A program made the position numbers and the translations under genes. A stretch of DNA of 64,000 nt, from positions 1 through 64,000 of the forward strand of contig MTSL01000101.1 of NCBI GenBank assembly GCA_002794465.1. The letters run 5' to 3'. Of this stretch, positions 45,553 to 54,591 are shown piece by piece; the first letter of the stretch is position 1, and the number at the start of each line of letters is the position of its first letter. Under the pieces are notes generated by a model that saw only the letters and a program-made list of their open reading frames with translations, was not told the DNA's origin and made no database searches. This stretch comes from Paramicrosporidium saccamoebae. Its lineage: Eukaryota; Rozellomycota.

Positions 45553-45614
45553 TTATTAAGTAGAAGCGTCGATGAAATATTACAAGTGTCATTTAGAATC
45601 ACATGCCATATATA

Positions 45615-45881
45615 TTAAGATTTCTGAACTAATGGAAAATGCCACAGAATGAATAGAAATCGTACCGGGATAAGCTTCGGGAAGAGGAAGAGAATAAGGA
45701 TATCCCAGTTTGACAAGTACAGGGCGTCCGACCAGGAATCCAACCGGTCCTAGTATGCATTAAAATCTCTTATAAATGAGGGATTACCTAAGATTGCGAG
45801 AAAGACAGAAGCTGCAATGACAGGTTCTCTCCGACACGCTAATGTGAATTTATCAAACAGAAGTCGGGTCTGAGACGACAT
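45615..45881 (-). CDS. Putative small complex I subunit (NDUFA3/NI9M-like)
   Basis: 63 aa; exons 45788-45881, 45666-45749 and 45615-45628 (introns 38 and 37 nt). One membrane span (VIAASVFLAILGPVGFLV) after a CRREP motif, followed by GYPYSLPLPEAYP. This matches the layout of the fungal 9.5-kDa/NDUFA3 family (REKP, span, GPV, then P-x-TYP). If the second intron is not spliced, the protein would read on to about 80 residues. Identification rests on a short sequence, so moderate confidence. Start is 30 bp from divergent bL32m. Confidence 0.55.
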
Positions 45882-45911
45882 GCCGGGGAGCCTTTCCCAG
45901 AGGCGGAATTT

Positions 45912-46262
45912 ATGATTGGGGTGCGGCATTTTACGGTCCTCTCTAGACCCTCTTCGCTAGCATTGAGACTTTTACCGAGTAATCTGTATCAAGATTCATG
46001 TGAACTACTACATGCGGCGATTCGAAATGTGCAACAATTTGCAACTAGTCTGCAGGATTCTCTCCTACTAGCCGTACCGAAGCAAAAGGTCACACATGCA
46101 CGAAAGCGAGAACGCATGGCCACAAAATGGCCTCAGAACATACAGAACATAGTGCGTTGCCATACATGTGGATCGCCAAAATTCATGCATCATATTTGCT
46201 GGATGTGTTTTAAACGTTTTAGACTGCATGTGAAAGCCAAACTATCAACCAAAGATATTTAA
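45912..46262 (+). CDS. MRPL32: Mitochondrial ribosomal protein bL32m
   Basis: 116 aa with a presequence of about 50 residues ending before AVPKQKVTHARKRERM, the usual bL32m mature N-terminus (processed by the m-AAA protease in yeast). The zinc-finger Cys set is present as CHTCG, then CWMC (VRCHTCGSPKFMHHICWMCF). Intronless. Convergent with the mL45-like gene, 23 bp between stops. Confidence 0.9.
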   Translation: MIGVRHFTVLSRPSSLALRLLPSNLYQDSCELLHAAIRNVQQFATSLQDSLLLAVPKQKVTHARKRERMATKWPQNIQNIVRCHTCGSPKFMHHICWMCFKRFRLHVKAKLSTKDI

Positions 46263-46285
46263 ATCTATAAACGGCGAGCGGATTG

Positions 46286-47014
46286 TTAGCGACTAAAATA
46301 ATGTGAAGATTCGTGCACTCGAGCACACACGCGCCAGCTCGGATTGTAAATGTCGGGACAATATTCGAAAACAACAAACTCTGTGATGGTGTCACCCTTC
46401 GAGTCACAATCGCTACGATGGGAATAGGAAAGCTTAGCAGTCGCCTGGAAGACTCTGATCTTCGAAGGTCCCTGTATTTCAACTGGTGCAATTGAGATTA
46501 ACGATGGGGGCTCTGAAATACAGATTTCGTTAGAAATTCCGGCTGCTTTCTTATTTTTGCGGAGTAGGGGCTTGATCTCCTACACCCGTTAATAAAGTGT
46601 GCGGAACGCTACAGCGAATAAGCCTTCGGAAACGAATTTGTGCAATTCTTGCTCGCTTCCCCTATCAATATTAAGGGTCCGCACAAATTATTACTTTGCC
46701 ATGGCCTTGACAAATTGAACATATGAAGCAGTCAAGTCTCTGGCGAGATTTGCAACAGAAAAACCGGGAATAACTTTCCACATACGATACAGACTAAACT
46801 ATCAAGCAGGTTCTACTAGCAAATACCCAAATGCAGTTTTGACGCTCTGGACAAGTCGAAACCAGCGCTCTTTGACTCCGCTGCGAGACAGCAATCTTGG
46901 TCGCTTCTCCTTTGATACAGGGACAAAGTCGATAACCGGCTTACTGATAGTGCCGAGGTATATAGGTCGCCTCATTGGGCGAAAAACAGCTGGCGTGCAT
47001 TTTCTGAGGATCAT
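46286..47014 (-). CDS. mL45/Mba1-like (TIM44-domain) mitochondrial protein
   Basis: Missed by ORF finding: four exons, 46827-47014, 46695-46793, 46613-46661 and 46286-46579, joined by three introns of exactly 33 nt each, give 209 aa. Presequence-like start MILRKCTPAVFRPMRRP. A helical segment follows (FRLVQSVKTAFGLYRMWKV, DLTASYVQFVKAMAK, SEQELHKFVSEGLFAEI). The C-terminal beta region includes FQATAKLSYSHRSDCDSKGD, TEFVVFEYCP and WRVCARV. This is the layout of the TIM44-like fold of mL45/Mba1, which binds the ribosomal exit or inner membrane. The family call is from pattern only. Confidence 0.65.
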
Positions 47015-47727
47015 ACAAATATTGGAACTTGACCTAGGCCGTGGTCGCACAGGTTATGAAATATTTAAAAGCTATATACTTGAAGCCCCCCCCCCTATTA
47101 GCCTGGGTGGCTGTGCTGTCCACCTGGCACGGCCACTCGGAATTAGCTAATTATAAGATTGATATCTCATTGACATCCACTTAGAACGTTCTTGGTTACA
47201 TGACTATGCTTTCGCACCTTTCTAAGCAAATCTCCTTAAAATTCACAATGGTAAAGCGCGGATTGCTAGCTATCGGTTATAAATACAAAATTCTCCTTGT
47301 TCAACATCGTATTGATCAACTAGACCCATGTTTTTAATTCTGAGCGTAGGCTGATAGTAGTACAAATCCGTATATTTTTTTTAGAAATATTGCCATAATA
47401 TACATCGCGCCATGTCAGGTTTGCCATTCAATACTGAAAGAATATTATAGCAAACTTTATAATGGGGATCGCACGTTATCAACTACCATGCTTTTGTTAA
47501 TTGTGCAGACATTTGAGCGTTGGCTGTGCTGGCATCTAGTAACTCGCGATTGGATATACGTACTATGCACTAATAGACAGCCAACAAGTGGATAAGTATT
47601 CTTGTAGTTGAGGAGAGTAGTGATTAAATCACGCTGTAATGGCCTGATCTACATCCAACGGCATAATGCTACCTGCAAAACCAGCCATTCAATATTAATA
47701 CGATTTATCGGCTATTTGGAATTAAAA
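47015..47727. other. Longest gene-free stretch (713 bp), no supported feature
   Basis: AT-rich intergenic region between the divergent mL45-like and adrenodoxin reductase genes. It contains a run of nine C (about 47087-47095), a GGTGG/CCACC hairpin near 47106-47124 and a T8 tract at 47374-47381. A 29-codon frame starts ATGGTAAAGCGCGG at about 47249. I saw no tRNA B box and no recognisable snRNA. A promoter, a missed 5' exon of the reductase, or a structured RNA are all possible. Confidence 0.4.
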
Positions 47728-49041
47728 ATGACAGTTTGCATTATTGGTGCTGGCCCCGCTGGTCTGACCGTTGCGACAAGGATACTGAAAAAATGCCCAT
47801 CGACAGTTATAAATATAGTGGACGCTAGAGCCACTCCCTTCGGTCTACTGAAATACGGAGTAGCACCAGACCACCCGGAAATTAAGGTATCCATAACTCG
47901 GAAATGCCACATCTCATATAAAGTCTGGAGTGCCATACTTGCATGAGACCTTGCGAGACAATCGCGTCAATTTTTTCGGGAGCGTGCAGGTAAATCGTGA
48001 TATTTCGCTCGCCAAACTATTGGAAATGCACGATTCTGTGGTGATTGCGACAGGGATGACAAAGCCGAGGCTCCTTGGTATACCAGGCGAAGGTTTGCTT
48101 GGCTCCTTCAACGCAGCACAGGTTGTTGGCTGGTATAACGGCGATTCTCAGTATAAAGATATAACCCTGAATCTGAACTGCGTTCGACGCGTTGCGATCA
48201 TCGGACATGGGAACGTGGCTCTGGACATAGCCAGGATTTTTCTAAAGACTCCAAATCTCTTGGAGTCCACAGATATTTCAGAAAATGCTCTTCGAGCGCT
48301 TAGAAATTCTAAAGTTGAAGAGATTGATATTATCGGGCGCAGGGGGCCACTTCAGGTAAGCATAGCCAATGTCCTGATAAATAGGTATCATTCACAACTG
48401 CTGAGTTGCGTGAGATGAGAGACCTTGATGTAAATTTCAAAACCGATCGGACGACCGTGCAAGAATGCCTCGAAAAATACAGTAATATTTGGGAAACTCA
48501 GCGCCCCATGAATCGGCTCTTTACACTACTAAAAGACCTGTCAGGTAGATCACCTCAAGTCAAAAATCCTATGCCTTCTAAGACTTGGAGCCTGCAGTAC
48601 TTTCTTAGGCCGCAAGCCATATTGGGCAGAAATTGTGTAGAATCTCTCGAGCTTGTGAAGACTTCTCTCTCCAATGGCGAGGTAAAATTACCCGAAGATC
48701 TTAAACGGATGCCAGTTCATGATACATCGCAGGTAGTCCGTATTCCATATGACATGATAATATCGTGTCTGGGATTTATTACTGATCAGAATTTTGGGCT
48801 GCCATCCAAACCTAGTGGTGCAGTTCTCCAAGATGGTGGTCGAGTTACAGGCTATCCAGGCCTTTACGTATGCGGTTGGGCATCTGTCGGTGCGGTTGGA
48901 GAGTTGGCCTCGACAATACAAAACGCCAGAAATTTAGCCGATGGAATTATTTCGGATTTCGAATCTCGCACACTGAGTTTGACAAAGAACCCCGGAGAAC
49001 TAGCATCCTATTTTTCTAAGAATCATATTAAGCACACTTGA
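47728..49041 (+). CDS. ARH1: Adrenodoxin (ferredoxin) reductase
   Basis: 415 aa; exons 47728-47886, 47924-48355 and 48385-49041 (introns 37 and 29 nt). FAD-binding GAGPAG at the N-terminus, PFGLLKYGVAPDHPEIK, then IATGM and VVGWYNGD. NADP-binding IIGHGNVALDIARIFL, DIIGRRGPLQ with VSFTTAELREM restored by the second splice, and the final GLYVCGWASVGAVGELA. Supplies electrons to ferredoxin for Fe-S and heme A synthesis in mitochondria. The reading frame begins right at the FAD motif, with no presequence visible. Confidence 0.92.
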
Positions 49042-49094
49042 AATATAAATTCCGGGCGATGGAGCAAATTAGTTTGTTTTTAGGAAAAAGGGAT

Positions 49095-50381
49095 CTATGA
49101 GCCTCCTCTAAAAAATCGTGATTTCAGTTCGCGCCACATTAAATTGGCGTCCGATTTGGCTAGCTGAAATACACTTGAATTTTCTTGAGATCGACGTATC
49201 AAGTAGGGTACTACTTCTTTGACCGGACCATAGGGCAAGTACTTGAATACAGGATATCCGGCCTTCGCCAGCGATATAGAGTTTACATCGCTCATCCCAT
49301 AGAGCTGAGCAAAGCATATCTGCATCCTACTTAACAAGGAAAAATCCCTTTGGTATAATTCAGTGGCTTTCTTAATTGATGCTTCGTTGTGCGTCGCGAA
49401 GATGAAGAGGAACCGCCGATGGTCCGAGTCTGGGAGATCTTGAACGTAGTTGAGTACCAGATCAATAGCACTGTCGTAACTAGAATGAGTTTCCTGAATT
49501 GTGTCAAAAATCGGACAGGTTATTTTCCTCTCCTCGGCCCAAATACGCTCCCCAATAACGTATGCTCCTCTTACAAGTTTCGCACCAAAGTGGAATCCCG
49601 TGGATTTTGACCTATCCAAGTGGGACTTCAACCGATCAATGCCGTCTTTTCTATACAATTGATAGGTATTTACTATCAAGGGCTCTGGGGAATTATTCAT
49701 GCCGTTGTATTGTTGCATGGCACTTAACGCGATATCGTCGATAGCATCCTGAACAAAAGATTGTTCGGCATCGATCGCAAGTCGGACATTACTTTCTTTT
49801 GCAATTTCGCAGATCGACACGAGTCTATTCCAACCATTTTCATAAGATATTACCAAATCATCCGAGAGCGCGAGTTTGCCATTTCCATTCGTGTTACTCT
49901 TCGCCAAAGCCTCCAATGTTGTATTTTCAAATAGGCCTGTAAGTTTGATCGCCACAAAAGGGTTTGCGGACGATTTAGCAGTGGTTATGGCCCGAATGAT
50001 GTTGTCACGAACCCCATCATGATACGAATTTGCTTCGTCTCGACTTTCAGGAGCAGAGGTTTTGAGTGGTGATAAATCAATCTCTGCAGCATAATCCAGA
50101 ATAACCCCGATGCCCTTATTCTGCAAGGACTCCATCGCTTGTTTGACATCTTCGGAATTTTCACCACCACAGAATTGTCTGAATAATGTGCGCCTGATCA
50201 CGGCATAGAGTGGTGTTCCAAGATGGACGGCTGAGGCCGCCTTAATAATGCTTGGGGTGCAATTTGCTAGCCAACTATATGAACACGCCTTGTAGACCGC
50301 CAGGTTTCGCAAAAGCTCACTAGAAGAACGGTCCGCAAAAAGTGCACTCATTTCTGGAGGCCAATTGTCAGGAACCTGCAT
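49095..50381 (-). CDS. PUT1: Proline dehydrogenase
   Basis: 428-aa FAD enzyme of the mitochondrial inner membrane that starts proline catabolism. Family motifs: FCGGEN, GVILDYAAE, VAIKLTGL, RLAIDAEQSF, NTYQLYRKD, GAKLVRGAYV, IFATHNEAS, ICFAQLYGMSD, and the substrate-binding YLPYGPVKEVVPYLIRRSQEN at the C-terminus with the double Arg. Intronless and without EF-hand insertion. The N-terminus is not an obvious presequence. Confidence 0.95.
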   Translation of the reverse strand: MQVPDNWPPEMSALFADRSSSELLRNLAVYKACSYSWLANCTPSIIKAASAVHLGTPLYAVIRRTLFRQFCGGENSEDVKQAMESLQNKGIGVILDYAAEIDLSPLKTSAPESRDEANSYHDGVRDNIIRAITTAKSSANPFVAIKLTGLFENTTLEALAKSNTNGNGKLALSDDLVISYENGWNRLVSICEIAKESNVRLAIDAEQSFVQDAIDDIALSAMQQYNGMNNSPEPLIVNTYQLYRKDGIDRLKSHLDRSKSTGFHFGAKLVRGAYVIGERIWAEERKITCPIFDTIQETHSSYDSAIDLVLNYVQDLPDSDHRRFLFIFATHNEASIKKATELYQRDFSLLSRMQICFAQLYGMSDVNSISLAKAGYPVFKYLPYGPVKEVVPYLIRRSQENSSVFQLAKSDANLMWRELKSRFFRGGS

Positions 50382-50573
50382 ATTCTTTTCAATCAGTCTA
50401 GAATAAAGATTCTAGATATAATGGAGTTATTACTGAGAGTAAGGAGCCGCGCTTAAGAACTGATTTCGAATCCATTGGGGCCTCGATAGAGCCCGTAAAC
50501 GAAGGGTCATTTGAGCGTGGCCAATTGAAACACGGTATTTATTAGGTTGCTTCACTAATAACGCACGCAATTA

Positions 50574-52100
50574 CTAGAAAAACATAGCTTCCAATCCACC
50601 CTGCTCTGCTTGCTCCTTCACAAACATTTCAAAGTATTGATAAATAATGGTGACAGCGAGGAGAATACCAGTACCAGAACCAATGGCTCCCATAAGATCA
50701 GCAGCGACAGTGAGCGCTCCAACAAGTAGACCTCCTAGGTAAGCTGCAACAGGAATAATGCGCTTGAGTTCTTTGTACATGGAACCTTCACGATGGCCAC
50801 GCATTATCATTTGTTGATCCTTCAACATTTTGGCGACGTCACGGGGAGAAGATCCAGAGACCTCAATCCAAGCCTTTGCAAAGAGGGCGCTGGCCGTTAA
50901 GACGAAAGCAACATATAGAACGAAGTGGACTGGGTCGCGGATAGCGTCATAAAGTCCGTGAGGCGGCGAGACATAGTACGCTATTCCACTTGTCGCAACA
51001 AACTGGCTGGATCCCTCGTATGGCTCCCAAACACCAAAGAGACGAACAAGGAAGTTGTTGGGGAATTTGGAGTATAGTAGCTGGGATACGAGGTAGATCT
51101 GCGACACCAAAGCGGATTGAAGCATGATGGGCATGTTCGAAGTGTAGAAAAGTTTGATCGGATAAGTTCCTTGTTGTCCACGGAAACGGGCCGATTTGAC
51201 AGGCAGTTCAACACGGAAGCCTTGAAGATATATGACCAAAAGGAACACCAGAAGAGTCGCAAGCAGGTTCATCATGTTGGGCAAATTGCTTCGATAGAAT
51301 GCCTCCTTTAATGCCCTAGTCTTGTCAGATCTGGTGAGCAACAGATGGAAGAGCGCAATCACGGCGCCCTCGAATTCAGTTCCCTTGCCAGTGTTGTAAG
51401 TAGTGGGCGAAAAGGCTTTCCAAATGACATTTTCACAAGTGTTCGTCGCAATAAAGAGAGATATACCCGAGCCAAGACCATAGCCCTTTTGCAAAAGCTC
51501 ATCCAGAAGAATGACAATAACTCCAGCAAGGAAAAGCTGGAGAATCAAGATGAGACAGATACCAGCTCCGAGGTCCGATGGATCGCCATAGAATCCACTA
51601 ACCACTTGTACAACGGCATGACCCAAAGTCATAAGCATAGCAAACACTAAGGATCAGACAAAGCTCGAAATTATACGCTTCTGGGCTCCATTGAAGAGAA
51701 TACGATCTTCTTTGACGTTTTGGTCGACAGTAATAATGTTGGCACCTGCCAAGAGCTGCATTATGGTACCAGAGGTGATGATGGGAGAAATACCAAGTTC
51801 CATGAGCGTTCCGCGATTCGATGCGAGGATGGCACGCATCCAGTACAAAGGGTCTGAAGACCCCGAGGACATGATTCCAAAGAGAGGAACCTGCGAGCAC
51901 ACCAGAAAGATGAAAAGAGTCACGGCCGTCCACAAAATTTTTTCGCGGAATTGAACCTACCACATGTCATACTTGAGATAGCGCAAGTACCTTTCGGTCA
52001 GGAGCCGTTACTTCTGGCAAAATCGCCATGAAGGGCCGTATCAGGTTGAGGAAACGAACTATACAATTGGATTAGACAAGGCGGCGGCTGTACATCCCAT
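50574..52100 (-). CDS. SEC61: Sec61 alpha, ER translocon channel
   Basis: 475 aa; exons 52094-52100 (7 nt), 51991-52058, 51677-51956 and 50574-51646 (introns 35, 34 and 30 nt). Ten membrane spans with near-invariant motifs: [93 protein letters not shown] and [18 protein letters not shown]. The 7-nt first exon codes for MG plus one base of the next codon. Divergent from ARPC4. Confidence 0.97.
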
Positions 52101-52274
52101 TAGTAAGTGATTTCAGAAAACTTTGGATGGATGGACGCTGTTTAGTTATGCCCGGGAGCTACAGTAAGAGTGAGTGACCACAGCAATAGCAAACCTTTGG
52201 AACGGCCCGAGAATTAATTGGTCCAGCCCCGGGGCTGTCACCGTGTACACTTGTAGACACTATAGGGATTCATA

Positions 52275-52852
52275 ATGGTAACACTCTGCTGATTTAGCAA
52301 TCAATTATTAGTCCAATTCCCTGAGACCTTATCTGGATAATGTGCGACTTGAGTTAACTAGAGCTCTTTGTTTGAGCTACTTTCCGTCGCCTGTAGTGGA
52401 GCGCCACTCCCGACCGGAAATTGAAGTTCAGTATGCGCCCGCTTTATGGCACCTAATATGATAGGGATACGGAAAAGGCCCTTTTGACACCCATTTCAAT
52501 TGTAAGAAGCCCAAGTGAGGCCGTTTTTATCGAACCTTCAATTAATTCTGTACGTATCAATATCAAAGTCAAGCAGGCCGATGAGCTGGAAGAGCTTCTT
52601 TGCCATAAATTTTCCAATTTTATGATGCAGCGAGCCGAAAACTTTTCTGTATTACGCCGAAAACCGATTGCTGGATACGATTTGAGTTTCCTTGTTACTA
52701 ACGAACACATCGAAAGCTCTTGTCCCTCTAAACTGGTCGACTTTATTGTTTCGTTCTTGGAGGAGGTGGACAAGGAAATCAGCCAAATGAAGATTGGCGT
52801 CAATGCTCGTGCGCGTCTTGTTGCCGAGTCATTCCTACGCGAGCTGGCCTAG
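52275..52852 (+). CDS. ARC19: Arp2/3 complex subunit 4 (ARPC4, p20)
   Basis: 169 aa (human 168). Exon 1 is ATG alone (52275-52277), then a 34-nt intron, exon 2 52312-52430, a 34-nt intron, exon 3 52465-52852. [85 protein letters not shown] and [12 protein letters not shown] are close to animal and yeast ARPC4. Implies branched actin networks in this cell. Its stop is 15 bp from the opposing acyl-CoA-binding gene. Confidence 0.95.
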
Positions 52853-52867
52853 CGCAACAAAAATATT

Positions 52868-53822
52868 TTATTTCCTGATTCTTCTGGCTGCGAAAACCTT
52901 GAATATTATGTACAATAAAGCGACACCCCCTATTCCTGAAGAGATTTTCAATATCAGCGTCCGTAGATATACATGCCTTCGTCTAGAGACTTCCATTGCC
53001 TCTAATCGTTGCTGGATCTGCAAAGTAGCTTCCTCTAAAGAGTCCAATCGCCGAAGTGCCGCGAGAATCATCTCATAGAGCTCAGTGCTGATGGGCGACC
53101 TGCGCGCCGATGCATCCGTCGAGCCCTCTGCTATTCTCGGCTCCTTTACATGCAAAGGATCGTCCTCGCCTTCGACATCAGAATCATCACTAGATAGGCT
53201 GTCCGAAACACACTCAGTTTGGTCAGTCTTTGACTGTAGCAAACTTGTAATATGCCCAGGTATTGCTAGTCCCAGCTCATCTGACAGGACCAATGGTGTC
53301 CCAAATGACGAATTTTCGCGATCTCCGAAGCTAGCAACTTCTCTACAAGTTAAAATTACGAAGAAAATACTCTCTTTCATAGACTTCTCCGACTTCATTG
53401 ACACCAGGTGATCGCAAATGAGCATACCTCTGAGGCCAATAGAGTGCGCACTCTTGTTTTAGTTCGTTAATTCGTCCTTCAAATTCTTTGGCCCTCCTAA
53501 GTTCAGAGGCAGAAACAGCGGACAGGTCACCCAGACCGGCGTGGCTGCTCATAGCGTATTCAACAACATGTTCTACATACAGAGTTATTGCTGCCGAGCG
53601 GGACATTTCCCCCAATTCCCTCCAGGCGTCATACTTGTATTTTCCTTGAATGTCAAAGAACGATGGCCGAGGGCCAACACAGGGCCCAACGGTGGCCTGC
53701 TTAAACAGCGCATAAAGTTTTAGCTTCTCTTCATTGCTGATGGGGCTGATAAAGGAGAAGCCATCAAATTCACTCAAACTACGTACAAAGGCGACGACTT
53801 TGTCAAAGAGACACGGGTCCAT
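52868..53822 (-). CDS. Tail-anchored acyl-CoA-binding protein (ACBD5-like)
   Basis: 308 aa; exons 53371-53822 and 52868-53342 with a 28-nt intron. The N-terminal ACB domain has KLKLYALFKQATVGPC, KYKYDAWRELGEMS and AITLYVEHVVEYA, the typical acyl-CoA-binding helices. A disordered acidic middle, a short coiled coil (LDSLEEATLQIQQRLEAME) and a C-terminal membrane span (LILKISSGIGGVALLYIIF) followed by basic residues match ACBD4/5, which tether peroxisomes or other organelles to the ER. Confidence 0.82.
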
Positions 53823-53922
53823 AGTAATCAAAATCCTTAATGAGCCCGCCTATGGGATAATCAGGGGCCACCATTATTAGATTGCACCCAATTTTAGTAG
53901 CTATGCGTTGTGCATGTGGGAG

Positions 53923-54489
53923 CTATTCTCTTGCTCGGTTGCGTAAAACGGCGAACAGAATTCCAGCAGCGGCAGCGGCAACACCACCTACCAAAGCCAT
54001 CCCGATGATGCCCTCTGCAGGTTAGTCGATACCGTTATCATTTACCTTGACTTGCCTTGTTTTCAATCAGTTTTTCCAAAGATAATGCTTGCTGGTTTTT
54101 GGGCTCGTCATTCAAGAGCTCACTTATGCTTTTTCTAGCTTCCTGATACTGTCCGAGGCGATAGTGACCTACTGCCAAATAATAAAGACACTCGCGTCTC
54201 CGTGATGGCCATCTAACCATAGTGTCTACAATGGAGTTACTTTCAAGCGCGAAAGTTACCTCGTAGTAGAGTAATACCAAGAGTCTTGTCATCTTGATAT
54301 TTGCTTCGAATCAATCCCCATGCGTACAGAAACTGAGTATCCACAGAGGCGCTGCCGTCCTCCTTCTCTGCCGTATATTTCGCCTCCAGGTACTAGGGAA
54401 GGTAAGAGCAGTAAAGACAGTACTTCAAGCTCTTCCACAGTTATTTCCTGCTCTGCCTCAGCTGCGTAGGGCAATGTTTTGGAGGACAT
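53923..54489 (-). CDS. FIS1: Fis1 mitochondrial/peroxisomal fission adaptor
   Basis: 156 aa; exons 54424-54489, 54260-54392, 54046-54225 and 53923-54014 (introns 31, 34 and 31 nt). TPR pair: [20 protein letters not shown], then [23 protein letters not shown], followed by a C-terminal membrane anchor ([22 protein letters not shown]) with a short basic tail NRARE. Full family length. Divergent from the MCC alpha gene; both products are mitochondrial. Confidence 0.92.
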
Positions 54490-54591
54490 TGCAGAAGTGA
54501 GGGGAAGAGTAATCCGGACAGGGGATATTGGTGCCAATCAACACTCTGCACGAATGTATAAAGCTCTGTTCGGGTAGAAATTTGGTGAGAG

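Noticed and set aside
47374..47381. T8 tract as a polymerase III terminator of a tRNA or snRNA
   Set aside because: No B box (GWTCRANNC), A box or recognisable snRNA core upstream; left as an open possibility only.
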